Of a DNA stretch of 64,000 bases, positions 18,767 through 30,523 are shown piece after piece. The position numbers and the translations under genes are program-made. Positions within the stretch are counted from its first letter, which is position 1, and every line of letters begins with the position of its first letter. The notes under the pieces are model-generated. The model was not told the DNA's origin and did no database searches. It was given only the letters and a program-made list of their open reading frames with translations. Location of the stretch: the NCBI GenBank assembly GCA_948623715.1, contig CAPHDI010000002.1, positions 17,627-81,626 on the forward strand, written 5' to 3'. This DNA is from an uncultured Candidatus Saccharibacteria bacterium (lineage in GTDB: Bacteria > Patescibacteriota > Saccharimonadia > Saccharimonadales > Saccharimonadaceae).

Positions 18767-18790
18767 CCAAAAGACGCCCCGTAGGGCGTC
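18767..18790 (-). terminator. Terminator of the 16S rRNA unit
   Basis: The stem GACGCCC/GGGCGTC is followed on the minus strand by TTTTGG. It lies about 160 nt past the 16S 3' end, before any 23S could start. Confidence 0.8.
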
Positions 18791-18800
18791 TTTACAGAAA

Positions 18801-18823
18801 TTAACAACTTAGTTGTGCAATTA
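18801..18823 (-). other. 3' arm of the pre-16S processing stem
   Basis: Complementary at 22 of 23 positions to 20595-20617 upstream of 16S. The arms would pair in the precursor and form an RNase III-type processing helix that encloses only the 16S. Confidence 0.75.
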
Positions 18824-18948
18824 ATTCATCGTAAGTCGAAGCTTTTGTCGTGTCTCTTGCGAGCTACATTGTGATCTAAGCTTATTTACCACAATCACGA
18901 CCGACCTAGCTACAATATATATTGCTATATACTGCGCATCAAACTCCC

Positions 18949-20479
<1,531 letters not shown>

Positions 20480-20594
20480 AGTGGTCTTTTCAGATAAATC
20501 TTACTTGACCGAAAAATTCGAACCAATGTTCATAAATAACTGACGATGATAAGTTTGTACTCCGCTGGACGAATCCAACGATATTTACAAACCA

Positions 20595-20617
20595 TAATTG
20601 CACAACTAAATTGTTAA
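20595..20617 (-). other. 5' arm of the pre-16S processing stem
   Basis: Pairs with 18801-18823 (one mismatch in 23). It lies between the rRNA promoter and mature 16S. Confidence 0.75.
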
Positions 20618-20683
20618 AATTCCTTTACCTCAGTGCAGAGTTTCCGATTTCTCTTCGCCTCCTCTGTGCGCTGGGATGTTCTC

Positions 20684-20712
20684 ATTTTATATCACTCGAA
20701 AAGAAATGTCAA
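20684..20712 (-). promoter_or_regulatory. 16S rRNA promoter
   Basis: TTGACA, a 17-nt spacer and TAAAAT, about 200 nt upstream of mature 16S. A/T-rich sequence with A and T tracts lies further upstream, as in an UP element. Confidence 0.8.
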
Positions 20713-20763
20713 CAACTTTTTCGGACTTTTTTTGACTTTTTTAAGTTATTTTAAGAAAACTTC

Positions 20764-21210
20764 TTATGCTTTTACTAAAATTCCCATAATCACCCCTGTT
20801 ATTATACCGATCAACGTCCCGACAACTACCTGCGCAACCGTATGCCCTTCTACGATTCTTAGCGGTTTCTTCCCTTCCTTTTTCAGCATTTCATTCAACA
20901 CTTCCCCCTGCACACCTACCGCATATCGCACATTCACCGCATCATACATAATTATTTGCGTCGTCGCAAGCGCCAATGCAAACAATCCCGAATCAAACCC
21001 CCACCCCAGCCCAATATAAGTCGTCAGCCCCACCATCGCCGCCGAATGCCCAGAAGGCATCCCACCCGACCGCGTCACATAACCAATCACCTGACCCGCG
21101 GTCATCTTCCCCGGCTGTTTCCGACCGGAAACCAACCCCGCGATCACCTTCCAAGTTTGCGCTATCAACCAGCCCGCCCCTGCCGCTAGCAACGCATACC
21201 ATCCATTCAT
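20764..21210 (-). CDS. Divergent PAP2 family membrane protein (DUF212)
   Basis: The 148 residues form three to four membrane helices. Family marks: SGGMPSGHSAAMVG, YDAVNVRYAVGVQGEVLN, and EGHTVAQVVVGTLIG near the end. Known: DUF212 (YuiD-like) proteins are related to PAP2 phosphatases, which act on lipid phosphates such as undecaprenyl pyrophosphate. The conserved His and Ser/Gly motifs here fit such a role, but activity is not shown for the family. ATG 21210 is 6 nt after TACAAT without Shine-Dalgarno, so the mRNA is probably leaderless. The gene ends about 50 nt before the 16S promoter. Confidence 0.8.
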   Translation of the reverse strand: MNGWYALLAAGAGWLIAQTWKVIAGLVSGRKQPGKMTAGQVIGYVTRSGGMPSGHSAAMVGLTTYIGLGWGFDSGLFALALATTQIIMYDAVNVRYAVGVQGEVLNEMLKKEGKKPLRIVEGHTVAQVVVGTLIGIITGVIMGILVKA

Positions 21211-21321
21211 ACCCCCATTGTAGCATAAACATTTTTAAAAATCCACCCCTAAACCAAAAATGCCCACCCTTTTTGGCATTTCTGACGTCACTAAAATCAC
21301 ACCCTAGGAAGACAGACGCCT

Positions 21322-22839
21322 TTAGCTTCGCCTGAACACCCACCGCAACCACCACATGATCCCGGCGGCTACTATCACTACTATACTGATAATCGGCCAG
21401 ATCAACCACCCCCGTTTTGTACTCTCCTCATTTAATACTGGCACCGCCACATTCTCCTCCGCCCGCCCCTTATCTTCATTTTCTGACCGCTGGTCATTTT
21501 CACCCACCTCTTCACTTTTATCTCCATCTCCTTTCTCATCTACGATGCCGCTATTTCCTGCCACCCCTAAGATTCCGCCATCGATTGCCCCTACTACATT
21601 ATCTACTGACCCCGTTGCCCCGGCCAACGTTTCAGCATTCGCCGAACCGCCCCCTGCCCCGACCAATGTCTCAGCGCCTGTCGAGCCAGTCGTCGCATCC
21701 ATCACCCCGCTCCCTGACCCAGTCGGTCTATTCGGGGCAACCGGCATCCCTGGCCTCACCAATGTTCCCGGGTTTTCTGGTTCAGTTGGTCCCTCCGGCC
21801 GTACTACTGGAGTACCCGGCTCCAGTGGCGTTAGCGGAATATCTGGCACGATCGGCTCCCCGGGTCCAATCGGCGTCAACGGGACGTCTGGCACTGGCTT
21901 CTCATACGGATTCTCCACCTCTTCTCTAGTACCAAATAATATCTCATAAACATCCATTGTCCCCTCATATATTTCCCACCACATTCCCCGCTCCGCGTCC
22001 TCTAGTATATTGCGTATTCTGAGCAACTCCGCATAAATCCTCCCCCGCATCTCATCCAAAGCCTCTGGCTCATAGAATATCTCCAGACATTCAGCCTCCA
22101 TTCTATACTGCTCAATCTGACCGCCCAGATAGTCCGTCAGCTCCTCTTTCCAGGAATTCACATGCCCGATCACCGCCGGATCCACCCGCTCATATGCCCA
22201 TTTTCCATCTTTTTCGCTCACCGTGCAGCTCGTTACCTGCGTCGACCCCTCGTTCGCAAAAATCATACAGTCTCGATAATTCAATTTTCCATAAATTTGC
22301 TTCAGCTCACCCGTATCAAGCTCCTCATATTCGACCATATAGTGCATCATTCCTGGCTTATCTCCCCAGAAAAATCCCTCTTCGAGCTTCCACTCTTGTC
22401 TCTCCACCTCCCCACCCGGCGTATACTCGAAATCCAGCTCATTTGCCATTAGCGCCCATGTCGGTCGACCAAACTCTCTCATCTGCACAATATCTCGTTC
22501 TACCGTCTCTAGCCTATAGCTATCATAGTTATAAAATGCCAGTTTCACCCGCCGCAGTGCCAGATTTGTATCATTTTCCTTGTTAAATCCCATCCCTATT
22601 TTGCTATTATCTACATCTATTAGATAAAACTCCACTAGCGGATTCACTACATCATCCCCTAAACCAGCCTTCTCCGCCAATCCTATCAATTCCACTGACT
22701 CCGCCGATTCTACTGACTGCATCTCTATCGCCAAATCCGCATACATCTGCGCTTCTCCCGCCCAAGCCATCGGCGCCGCCATTATTCCTCCGCCTACCGC
22801 CACCATCGTCATACTCATTACTATCGGCAATTTTTTCAT
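21322..22839 (-). CDS. Surface protein with signal peptide, Pro-rich stalk and C-terminal anchor
   Basis: Residues 1-27 form a signal peptide (cleavage near AWAGEA). Residues 28-310 are an ectodomain unlike any family I know, rich in Glu, Tyr and Trp, with two possible disulfide cysteines (RDCMIF, TSCTVS). A stalk of Pro/Gly repeats (variants of PDVPLTPIGPGEP) and a Gly/Ala/Thr segment follow. The C-terminus has a membrane helix (WLIWPIISIVVIVAAGIMWW) with RRS inside. The layout, a globular head on a stalk anchored at the C-terminus, is shared with the giant gene at 8719. TGAGGA lies before ATG 22839. The linker contains the third copy of the 18-nt repeat (NDQRS). Confidence 0.75.
   Translation of the reverse strand: MKKLPIVMSMTMVAVGGGIMAAPMAWAGEAQMYADLAIEMQSVESAESVELIGLAEKAGLGDDVVNPLVEFYLIDVDNSKIGMGFNKENDTNLALRRVKLAFYNYDSYRLETVERDIVQMREFGRPTWALMANELDFEYTPGGEVERQEWKLEEGFFWGDKPGMMHYMVEYEELDTGELKQIYGKLNYRDCMIFANEGSTQVTSCTVSEKDGKWAYERVDPAVIGHVNSWKEELTDYLGGQIEQYRMEAECLEIFYEPEALDEMRGRIYAELLRIRNILEDAERGMWWEIYEGTMDVYEILFGTREEVENPYEKPVPDVPLTPIGPGEPIVPDIPLTPLEPGTPVVRPEGPTEPENPGTLVRPGMPVAPNRPTGSGSGVMDATTGSTGAETLVGAGGGSANAETLAGATGSVDNVVGAIDGGILGVAGNSGIVDEKGDGDKSEEVGENDQRSENEDKGRAEENVAVPVLNEESTKRGWLIWPIISIVVIVAAGIMWWLRWVFRRS
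21483..21500. repeat. Third copy of the 18-nt palindromic-core repeat
   Basis: Identical to the copies at 16760 and 16814 over 18 nt, in the C-terminal linker of the 21322 gene and in the same reading phase (NDQRS). Confidence 0.7.
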
Positions 22840-22901
22840 AAATTCCTCATTTATTTTAATTATTCCGCGAGTATAACAAAATTTTTCTCGAAATTACAAG
22901 C

Positions 22902-22928
22902 AAAAAATCGCGAATTTCGCGATTTTTT
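22902..22928. terminator. Terminator after gyrA
   Basis: The nearly perfect palindrome AAAAAATCGCGAA/TTCGCGATTTTTT lies between the gyrA stop and the next minus-strand gene. It works in either direction. Confidence 0.85.
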
Positions 22929-22954
22929 ACCCTAAATCCACCTGAGTACTAAAT

Positions 22955-25555
22955 TTACTCAGCTTCTTCGTCCGGCAATACCACCCCAATCGAAGCAATC
23001 GTATCACCATCATTCAGTCGCATAATTCGTACACCTTGTGTCGCGCGACCTTGTGTCGGGATCTCCTTCACCGCGATCCGGATCGCAATCCCCTTCGTCG
23101 ACATCATGATCACCTCTTTCGCCTCTGGATCTAGCGTATGTACCGCTACAATCGGACCAGTCTTCTCTGACACCGCCGCCGCCTTCACACCCACGCCGCC
23201 TCGGCTATGCGCCGGAATATTCTCCGCCATCGTCGCCTTGCCGTAACCATTCGCCGACACCACTAGCAGCTTTTGGTTCTTATCTTTAATCACATCCATC
23301 CCGACGATTTCATCTTTCGGACGCAGACGAATCCCCCGTACACCACGCGCGCCTCGTCCCATACTGCGTACATCCTTCTCATTAAACCGTGCCGCCTGTC
23401 CTGCTGAAGTCGAAATCACGACATCATAATCCCCTGTCGTCTCCTGAATCCACTTCAGCTCGTCCCCTGCATCCAGCTTAATCGTCACCAGTCCATTCGC
23501 CCGAATATTCAGATATTCCTTCACTGGCGTTTTCTTAATCGTCCCCTTCTTCGTCGCCATGAAAAGATAGCCATCGACATTCTCGCCCTGCTTAATAATC
23601 GCCGTTACCTTCTCATCCGGATGCATATTTAGCATATTCACTGCCGGTGTACCCTTCGCCGTCATCGATGCCTGTGGAACCTCATACGCCTTCAAGCGGA
23701 AGATCCGCCCCTGATTCGTAAAGAATAGTAGATAATCATGTGAATTTGCCGTCACAATCTGCGAGATTACGTCCTCTTCCTTCGTCGTCATTCCCTTACG
23801 ACCCTTGCCGCCTCGGTTCTGCTTCTTGAAATCGCTCTGTAGTACCCGCTTCATGTAATTCTCTGTTGTCAACAGAATCACGCTTTCTTCATCCGGGATC
23901 AACTCCTCTTCCGAAAACTTCCCTACTTCATGATTAAAGATCTTACTCTTGCGCTCGTCACCATACTTATCACGCATCGCGATCAATTCTTCCTTCACTA
24001 CGCGTAGTACTTCGCTTTCGCTCGCGAGGATCTTCTCATATTCCGCAATCTGCGCGAGTAGTGCCTTGAGTTCTTCCTCGATTTTATCGCGTTCGAGACC
24101 CTGGAGCCGTCGTAGCTGCATTGCTAAGATCGCCGCCGCCTGAATTTCACTCAATCCAAACCGCTCCATCAAGCGCTTATCCGCATCGTCATAACTCTCG
24201 CGAATTGTCTTAATGACCTCGTCGATATTATCCAACGCAATCTTCAAACCTTCAAGGATATGCGCACGCTCCTTCGCCTTTCTCAGGTCGTATTCCGTTC
24301 TTCGTCGAATCACTTTCTGCCGATGTTTAATAAATTCAGCCAAAATCTCCTTCAATCCAAGGATTCGCGGCTGTACTCCATCGACCAACGCCAACATATT
24401 ATAATGGAATGTCGTCTGCAAGCTCGTCATCTTATAAAGTTGGTTCAGAATCTTCTTCGGGAAAGCATCCTTTTTCAACTCTACCACTACTCGGATCTTC
24501 CCCCGCGCCGACTCGTCTCGCGCATCCGCAATATGATCAAGCTTCTTCGCTAACACTAACTCTCGTACCTTCTCGATAAAGCCTTCCTTGCTCATCCCGT
24601 ACGGCACTTCAGTAATCACGATCGAGTAACGACCATTCTTCTTCTCTTCAATACTCGTGACCGCCCGGATTACTACCGACCCCTTCCCTGTTGCATAAGC
24701 TTGCTTCATCGGCGTCCCGCCGTAGACTTCCGCCCCCGTTGGGAAATCCGGCCCCTTTACAAACTTCATCAATTCTTCCAGAGAAATCTCTGGATTATCA
24801 ATCTGCGCCACCGTCGCGTCTACCGCCTCAGTCAGATTATGCGGCGGAATATTCGTCGCCATACCGACTGCGATCCCCATCTGTCCGTTCAAAAGAATAT
24901 TCGGCAACGCCGCCGGCAAAACCACCGGCTCTTGCTCACTCCCGTCAAAGTTATCTCGGAAATCTACCGTTTCTTTCTCGATATCTGTCAAAAGTTCCGC
25001 CCCGACCTTATCCATCCTCGCCTCAGTATAACGTGAAGCCGCCGGGTCATCACCATCCATTGAACCAAAGTTACCTTGCCCCTCAACTAGCGTATAGCGC
25101 ATTTTCCACGGCTGCGCCAAGTTCACCATCGCGTCATAAATCGACGAATCACCATGTGGGTGATACTTACCCATCACTTCACCGACAATACGCGCCGACT
25201 TCACTGTCGCATGCGGTGCCTTCCAGCCGTTTTTATTCATCGCATAAAGAATCCGCCGATTTACCGGTTTCAGTCCGTCTCGCACATCTGGCAACGCCCG
25301 GTCGATAATCACCGACATCGAATACCTCAGGAAATAGTTTTCCATCGTACTCTCGACGGCTTTTTGCTCGATTCCATTCACCACTTCCGCCTCTACCGCC
25401 TCCGAAACAGTCTCGCTAGAGCCGTCTGACAGCGTTTTTTCACTCAGACCTGGGTCTGACCCCACTTCCGCGCTAAGATCGCCTGTAACCCTTCCAGACG
25501 CCTCAGGAGGCATATTCTGCTTATTTTTATCAAGATTTTCGTCTTTTTCCGCCAT
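22955..25555 (-). CDS. gyrA: DNA gyrase subunit A
   Basis: GyrA cuts and rejoins DNA for negative supercoiling. The 866 residues start with an unusual acidic, low-complexity extension of about 60 residues before the conserved [27 protein letters not shown]. The catalytic tyrosine is in [10 protein letters not shown]. The quinolone pocket reads [12 protein letters not shown], with Ser and Asp at the usual sensitive positions. The C-terminal beta-pinwheel begins with the GyrA box (NRGGKGRKG), which separates gyrase from topoisomerase IV. AGGAGG precedes ATG 25555. It lies 16 nt after gyrB and forms an operon with it; no separate parC/parE is seen here. Confidence 0.97.
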   Translation of the reverse strand: MAEKDENLDKNKQNMPPEASGRVTGDLSAEVGSDPGLSEKTLSDGSSETVSEAVEAEVVNGIEQKAVESTMENYFLRYSMSVIIDRALPDVRDGLKPVNRRILYAMNKNGWKAPHATVKSARIVGEVMGKYHPHGDSSIYDAMVNLAQPWKMRYTLVEGQGNFGSMDGDDPAASRYTEARMDKVGAELLTDIEKETVDFRDNFDGSEQEPVVLPAALPNILLNGQMGIAVGMATNIPPHNLTEAVDATVAQIDNPEISLEELMKFVKGPDFPTGAEVYGGTPMKQAYATGKGSVVIRAVTSIEEKKNGRYSIVITEVPYGMSKEGFIEKVRELVLAKKLDHIADARDESARGKIRVVVELKKDAFPKKILNQLYKMTSLQTTFHYNMLALVDGVQPRILGLKEILAEFIKHRQKVIRRRTEYDLRKAKERAHILEGLKIALDNIDEVIKTIRESYDDADKRLMERFGLSEIQAAAILAMQLRRLQGLERDKIEEELKALLAQIAEYEKILASESEVLRVVKEELIAMRDKYGDERKSKIFNHEVGKFSEEELIPDEESVILLTTENYMKRVLQSDFKKQNRGGKGRKGMTTKEEDVISQIVTANSHDYLLFFTNQGRIFRLKAYEVPQASMTAKGTPAVNMLNMHPDEKVTAIIKQGENVDGYLFMATKKGTIKKTPVKEYLNIRANGLVTIKLDAGDELKWIQETTGDYDVVISTSAGQAARFNEKDVRSMGRGARGVRGIRLRPKDEIVGMDVIKDKNQKLLVVSANGYGKATMAENIPAHSRGGVGVKAAAVSEKTGPIVAVHTLDPEAKEVIMMSTKGIAIRIAVKEIPTQGRATQGVRIMRLNDGDTIASIGVVLPDEEAE

Positions 25556-25571
25556 TTTCTACCTCCTTTTC

Positions 25572-27572
25572 CTAGAAATCCAACTCATCCAAATTCACGC
25601 TCGCCGCCCCCGCCTGAATGAAGTTTTTACGCAACATCACCTGATCACCCATCAGCTTCGTGAATACCGCGTCTGCTTTCTCCGCATCGTCAATATGCAC
25701 CTGTACCAGAATCCGGTTCTCTGGATCCATTGTGGTTTCCCAGAGCTGCTTCGCATCCATCTCACCAAGACCTTTGAAACGGTTCTGTGCCGTATAGCCA
25801 GCCTGTTTGAAGCGCTCCTGCGTCGGATCAATCTTCGTCCCCGCCGCCCTTCGCTCCTCAATTTTCTCTTGTAACTTCTTCTCTAGCGCCACTTCATCAT
25901 ATACATAATCAATTTTCCGATTATTCCCCGTCCCCTTCGTCAAACCAAATAGCGGCGGCTTCGCTAGATACACGTGCCCTGCCTTAATCACCTCTGGCAT
26001 ATACCGGAAGAAGAATGTCATCAGCAGTGTCGCAATGTGCAGACCATCGACATCGGCATCCGTCATAAAGATGATCTTATCATAACGCAACCCATCTAGG
26101 TTAAACTGATCGCCGATCCCTACGCCCAATCCCTTAATCAAGCTCACTAGCTCCTGATTTGCCAGCATCTTATCCAAGCGCGCCCGCTCCGTATTCAAAA
26201 CCTTACCACGCAGTGGCAAAATTGCCTGAATCTGCGGATTCCGGCCTTCTTTCGCCGAACCTGCCGCAGAGTTACCCTCTACGATAAATAATTCACAATC
26301 TTCCCGTTTCCGGCTCGAACAATCCGCCAGCTTCGATGGTAAATTCAACCCATCAAACGCCCCCTTCCGGATCACATTATCTCGCGCTGCCCGTGCTGCC
26401 TTTCGCGCCCGTGCTGCAATCGTCGCCTTCGTGATGATTTTCTTCGCAATCGCCGGATTTTCCTCTAGATAATACCCGAAATACTCCGTCATCACCTTAT
26501 CGACGTAGCCTCTTACCTCTGGATTTCCGAGCTTGTTCTTCGTCTGCCCCTCAAACTGCGCATCCGGCAGCTTCACCAAAATCACCGCCGTCAAACCTTC
26601 CTTAATATCATCTCCGGTCAGATTCGGCTCTTTTTCCTTCAAGAGGTTATTCTTCCGCGCATAATCGTTAATCACCCGGTTTAGCGCCGTCCGGAAGCCT
26701 ACAACGTGCATACCCCCCTCCGGCGTCAGCACGTTATTTGCAAATGGCTTAATCGTCTCCACAAAAGTATCATTATACTGCAGTGCCACCTCCACCATCG
26801 TGTCTTCCATCAGCTTCTCAACGTAGAAAATATCATCCGCGACTACCTCTTTCCCCTCATTTAGTCGTCGCACATAACTCCGAATCCCGCCCTCAAAGTA
26901 GAATGATTCCCTCGCCCCCGTCCGCTCATCGCGCACCGCAATCAAAATCCCCTTTGTCAGATACGCCTGGTGCCGCGCATAATTCGACACCCATTCATAA
27001 TCAAAAGTCGTCGTTTCCTTAAAAATCTCTGGATCTGGATAGAAAGTAATCGAAGTCCCCGTGCCATCCGACTCGCCGATCGGCTGCACGCCGTCTCCTA
27101 GCGTCTTTCCCTTATCAAACTCCACATGGTAAAGCTTCCCGCCTTTTCGCACTTCTGCAATCATACGCTTCGACAGCGCATTCACCACTGACGAACCCAC
27201 GCCATGTAGACCCGACGATACCTTATAGCCGCCCCCGCCAAATTTACCACCCGCATTCAAGACCGTGAGGACCGTCTCTAGAGTCGATTTCTTTGTCTTC
27301 GGGTGAATATCTACTGGGATACCACGCCCGTTATCATCTACTCGAATCCCCCCATCCGCCAAAATCGTAATCAAAATCTTATCCGCAAAGCCAGCAATCG
27401 CCTCGTCTACAGAGTTATCGGCAATCTCCTTAACCAAATGATGTAACCCATCAAACCCAGTCGATCCAATATACATCCCCGGGCGAATCCGCACATGCTC
27501 CAACCCCTCCAAGACTTGAATCTGGGAGCTATCATAATTACCTTGCCCATCACTTGTTTGTTTTGCAGACAT
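25572..27572 (-). CDS. gyrB: DNA gyrase subunit B
   Basis: GyrB is the ATPase half of gyrase. Residues 15-60 have the GHKL start (YDSSQIQVLEGLEHVRIRPGMYIGSTG), then ADNSVDEA (Mg-binding Asn), DNGRGIPVDIH and GLHGVGSSVVNALS. The TOPRIM part has CELFIVEGNSAAGSAKEG and MTDADVDGLHIATLL. The end (FKGLGEMDAKQLWETTMDPENR) is typical. At 666 residues it is close to the usual short form without the 170-residue insert of E. coli. GAGG lies before ATG 27572, and TAGAAT in the leader is a possible -10. Confidence 0.97.
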   Translation of the reverse strand: MSAKQTSDGQGNYDSSQIQVLEGLEHVRIRPGMYIGSTGFDGLHHLVKEIADNSVDEAIAGFADKILITILADGGIRVDDNGRGIPVDIHPKTKKSTLETVLTVLNAGGKFGGGGYKVSSGLHGVGSSVVNALSKRMIAEVRKGGKLYHVEFDKGKTLGDGVQPIGESDGTGTSITFYPDPEIFKETTTFDYEWVSNYARHQAYLTKGILIAVRDERTGARESFYFEGGIRSYVRRLNEGKEVVADDIFYVEKLMEDTMVEVALQYNDTFVETIKPFANNVLTPEGGMHVVGFRTALNRVINDYARKNNLLKEKEPNLTGDDIKEGLTAVILVKLPDAQFEGQTKNKLGNPEVRGYVDKVMTEYFGYYLEENPAIAKKIITKATIAARARKAARAARDNVIRKGAFDGLNLPSKLADCSSRKREDCELFIVEGNSAAGSAKEGRNPQIQAILPLRGKVLNTERARLDKMLANQELVSLIKGLGVGIGDQFNLDGLRYDKIIFMTDADVDGLHIATLLMTFFFRYMPEVIKAGHVYLAKPPLFGLTKGTGNNRKIDYVYDEVALEKKLQEKIEERRAAGTKIDPTQERFKQAGYTAQNRFKGLGEMDAKQLWETTMDPENRILVQVHIDDAEKADAVFTKLMGDQVMLRKNFIQAGAASVNLDELDF

Positions 27573-27658
27573 TTCGACGTACCTCAGCTTTACATTACCT
27601 CTATATTCTAGCGTACTTCCCGCGAAAAAGCAAGGGTGAAATCAGAGGAGGCTGTCCC

Positions 27659-28588
27659 TTATTCCAGCAGCGCTTTCACAAACAGCCGCTGATCATACGT
27701 CTGTTGCGCCGGCAACCACGTCCCTGTACAAGTAATCAATGTCAAGGACGGCGTCCCCGGTACTGGCGAGTCTAATACCGTCCCCATATACGCATCTGAT
27801 TCCGCCCCTAGATATTTATACGTCTTCTCTACGATCCGATAAGTAAACGTCCGCCCATCCCCCATCTCGATCGTAATCTTATCTCCGTTATTTACCCGTG
27901 GCAATGTCTTAAAAATCCCGATCCCCAGATCGCCACCATGTGCATTCATCAGCGCCGTCCCCGCCTGCCCTGGCAATGACGAAATATAATACCATCCGAC
28001 CACTCGCGGACTCGCCGGAGAATCCAGCTGCGCACCCCCGTTACTCAGCATCGTCGTCCCAATCTCCGTCACCGGAATCCGACTCAATCCCGCCGCCGGA
28101 ATCGAAATAAACCTCGGTTTATAAGCCGCCACCTTATATTCATCCGGATGCTCGAGATAATACTCCACCCCTGTCGGCTCCTCGACTAACGGGTCCGGAT
28201 TCTCTGTCGGCAATTCAGGTTCTTCAGGCTCTTCCTCGACCGGCGGCTCTACCTCGACAATCTCCTCGTCTTTCGGCTGATTATTTACGATTCCAATCAC
28301 TACCCCTGTCGTAATCGCCGCTACGACTAGTAGCGCCAATATAATCGCACCAATAATCCCCCGTTTACTTAAGCCCTTTTTCGTCATTTTCACTCTCGCG
28401 CGCCCTCGTTCCTGCTCCTTTTTCACCCCAAACAGTTTCAATCCTGGCTTATTTTGCGACTTCGCCCCCTTTTTCTCAGACCCTACTGGTACCGCACTTT
28501 TCGCCAAAGCCGCCTTATTCGCCTTCTGCGCGCCTTCTGAGATGTTTTTCTTTCCCTGCTTCCCCCGATTTTGCTTCTTCTTAGCCAT
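27659..28588 (-). CDS. Sortase family transpeptidase, membrane anchored
   Basis: A very basic N-terminal part (1-95), one membrane helix (GIIGAIILALLVVAAITTGVVIGI), an acidic Pro/Glu linker, and a C-terminal sortase domain (about 155-309). Catalytic residues visible: His in LMNAHGG, Cys in LTLITCTG, Arg in TYDQRLFV. The beginning of the domain (PRFISIPAAGLSRIPVTEIG) is like class E/F sortases. Known: sortases join surface proteins to the wall at a C-terminal signal such as LPXTG. No clear LPXTG protein is seen in this window, so its substrates are elsewhere or use another motif. ATG 28588 is chosen over the TTG at 28597. TATAAT lies only 11 nt upstream, so the leader is very short. Confidence 0.85.
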   Translation of the reverse strand: MAKKKQNRGKQGKKNISEGAQKANKAALAKSAVPVGSEKKGAKSQNKPGLKLFGVKKEQERGRARVKMTKKGLSKRGIIGAIILALLVVAAITTGVVIGIVNNQPKDEEIVEVEPPVEEEPEEPELPTENPDPLVEEPTGVEYYLEHPDEYKVAAYKPRFISIPAAGLSRIPVTEIGTTMLSNGGAQLDSPASPRVVGWYYISSLPGQAGTALMNAHGGDLGIGIFKTLPRVNNGDKITIEMGDGRTFTYRIVEKTYKYLGAESDAYMGTVLDSPVPGTPSLTLITCTGTWLPAQQTYDQRLFVKALLE

Positions 28589-28675
28589 TTTATCCAAAAA
28601 TTATATTTTATATATTCACTACCGTATATTCTACCAGAAATCCCCATTTTCACAAGCACTAGAAGCTTAGATCAT

Positions 28676-28762
28676 CATTGCTGCATAAATACCTTTTCGC
28701 GGACATGAAGACTCGGCCTGAGCGGCCCGGAGCGGTCCGAGAAAAGGTTTTATGCAACAATG
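28676..28762. repeat. Long inverted repeat forming an 87-nt rod
   Basis: Arms 28676-28704 and 28735-28762 match at about 26 of 28 positions with one inserted base. The inner 30 nt (CTCGGCC/GGCCCGGAG) can extend the rod. It lies between the terminator of the 28848 gene and the sortase promoter region, with no ORF. Confidence 0.7.
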
Positions 28763-28780
28763 CTAATTCAAACTCCTTAG

Positions 28781-28808
28781 AAAAATCCCCGAGCTCTCGC
28801 CCGGGGAT
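28781..28808 (-). terminator. Terminator of the 28848 gene
   Basis: The stem ATCCCCG/CGGGGAT is followed on the minus strand by TTTTTC. Confidence 0.85.
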
Positions 28809-28847
28809 GTGATATCTGCAACCACAAAACAGTTTATTCCCGTAAAA

Positions 28848-30389
28848 TTACCCCGGCTGAGCCTCAGCTTCCCGACGCATCATCTCCATGAATCCTTCCG
28901 CTGTCGCATTCTGGTTCTCAGTCCGATACATTTCCCAGCGAACGCTGCAATGTTCCAGCACATCTTCCGTCGACACCGGTGTCCCGTCGCTCCTCGTGAG
29001 CGTATCGAGCCCCAGTTCCCAGACTCTACAGCCTCCGCCGAAGTACATCCCGTTTACCTGCAGCACACCCCATTCTTCCTCTGTTCGGTAAAAATACAGG
29101 TCATTCTGCTTCATCTCCAGCACGCCTTCCGCGATCACCGCCGGTCCATCGGAAGTCGGGAATGCTGACGTCTGCCACCAAGAGCCAATTGTCTGCGTCT
29201 CTGGGTCATACCCTACTGCCGTAAACGCCTCTCCCAGCTCCCATTCTCGATGAAATACCCCCGTGAGAATCGTCTCTGTGACGCCGTCAGCTCTCAGGGC
29301 GATAATCTCCTTCCCAGTGCTGACATATTGCGCGTCTGCTCGGCAGTCGTAGCGCCCCTCGTTTTCCAGCGGCATGATCAATTCCGCTTCCTGCTCCGCC
29401 TCGGTTCGGCATAGCCATGCCCCTGCTTCCTCACCGACATGATATTTCTCGACCATCGTCCGTGATAAGATATAGGTCCCTGTTGCGCCCCGCTTGATCT
29501 CGATAATGTCTGGCCGCGCGATCAGCATCACCTGCACCGATCTTGGCAAATCCACGTATTGATATACCTCAGCAGTCTGCAGCTTATAGTCCTTCCCATC
29601 ATAGTTCTTGACTACCATTTCTGCCCGCTCTTCCTGTGACACCGCCATCGTATCCCACCATGGCTCTGCATCATAGCCATCATAAGCTAAGCCTTCGGGA
29701 TCATCCTCCGTACTATAGAGCGGCACATAATATCGATAGATCAGATGTCCGTCTTCGCCCGACAGTGTTACCGTCGTACTATAGTCATCCGAGCGCAAGG
29801 GGTATTCTCCGTCCCAGACCCCCTCATGATAGAGCTGGACGACGTTTCTTGGGCTGAGGTCATAAGTTTTCTCATCCACCGGGCAGACCTGTACGCCATT
29901 GATCGTCAGCCATCCCACCGTCGACGCTTCCAGATTCTCGTATCGCCCGCTATGCAGGCTCTGTTCCGGTAACACCCCGAAGCAATACCGGTAATCCTGC
30001 GACCAGAGGATGAATCCGCCCGCCCCCATATAGTTTGACGCATTGATCCACCGCTCCGTATGCTCAAGGTAATCCCTAATTACCCCTTCCGCCGTCCACT
30101 TCGCCTCCGGATAGACCGCCTCCGGGAAGTTCTCCCGGCAGTACTCCCTCAGCTCCGCATCCGACATTACCGGCATCATCTGGTAGAACATTTTCAGGTG
30201 CTGCGTCTCCTCGGTTAAGGTCTCCACCGAAGGTGTGTCATTCTCATCCAGATGATCCCGCGTACTGAGATAAAACTGCATCCCCCAGCACACAAACAGC
30301 ATCACTATCAGAGCTACAAACCACCCTCGCAGATATTTCGCTTCTGGGTCTTTATTCTTCGGCCGCTTCTCTTCTGTAGTTTCCGACAT
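28848..30389 (-). CDS. Membrane-anchored ectodomain protein of unknown function
   Basis: From ATG 30389 (MSETTEEK, eight nt after AGGAGGGG; the frame starts earlier but lacks a ribosome site) the product has 513 residues. One membrane helix lies at about 22-42 (YLRGWFVALIVMLFVCWGMQFYL); the rest is outside. The ectodomain is rich in Trp, Tyr, Glu and Arg, with scattered cysteines (YRYCFG, VQVCPVD, AWLCRTE, RYDCRAD, GGGCRVW, EHCSVRW) that could form disulfides. No catalytic motif or known domain is recognised. Codons (CTG, CAG, GAG) are more GC-rich than in the neighbours and the gene has its own promoter and terminator, which suggests acquisition. Confidence 0.65.
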   Translation of the reverse strand: MSETTEEKRPKNKDPEAKYLRGWFVALIVMLFVCWGMQFYLSTRDHLDENDTPSVETLTEETQHLKMFYQMMPVMSDAELREYCRENFPEAVYPEAKWTAEGVIRDYLEHTERWINASNYMGAGGFILWSQDYRYCFGVLPEQSLHSGRYENLEASTVGWLTINGVQVCPVDEKTYDLSPRNVVQLYHEGVWDGEYPLRSDDYSTTVTLSGEDGHLIYRYYVPLYSTEDDPEGLAYDGYDAEPWWDTMAVSQEERAEMVVKNYDGKDYKLQTAEVYQYVDLPRSVQVMLIARPDIIEIKRGATGTYILSRTMVEKYHVGEEAGAWLCRTEAEQEAELIMPLENEGRYDCRADAQYVSTGKEIIALRADGVTETILTGVFHREWELGEAFTAVGYDPETQTIGSWWQTSAFPTSDGPAVIAEGVLEMKQNDLYFYRTEEEWGVLQVNGMYFGGGCRVWELGLDTLTRSDGTPVSTEDVLEHCSVRWEMYRTENQNATAEGFMEMMRREAEAQPG

Positions 30390-30523
30390 TTTACATCCCC
30401 TCCTGTTTTTCTGTCGCAAGTTTTCACGCTTCTGTCTCTTGGTTTTCTTTGATCCCCCTTCATTTTTTCTACGGGTTAAAGTGCTAACTTTCTCCTACCC
30501 CGCCCTCGGTAGAGTCAAATTCT

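Noticed and set aside
27659..28588. LPXTG-type sortase substrates among the surface proteins here
   Set aside because: The surface proteins checked end in membrane helices or plain domains; no LPXTG-like motif followed by a helix and basic tail was found.
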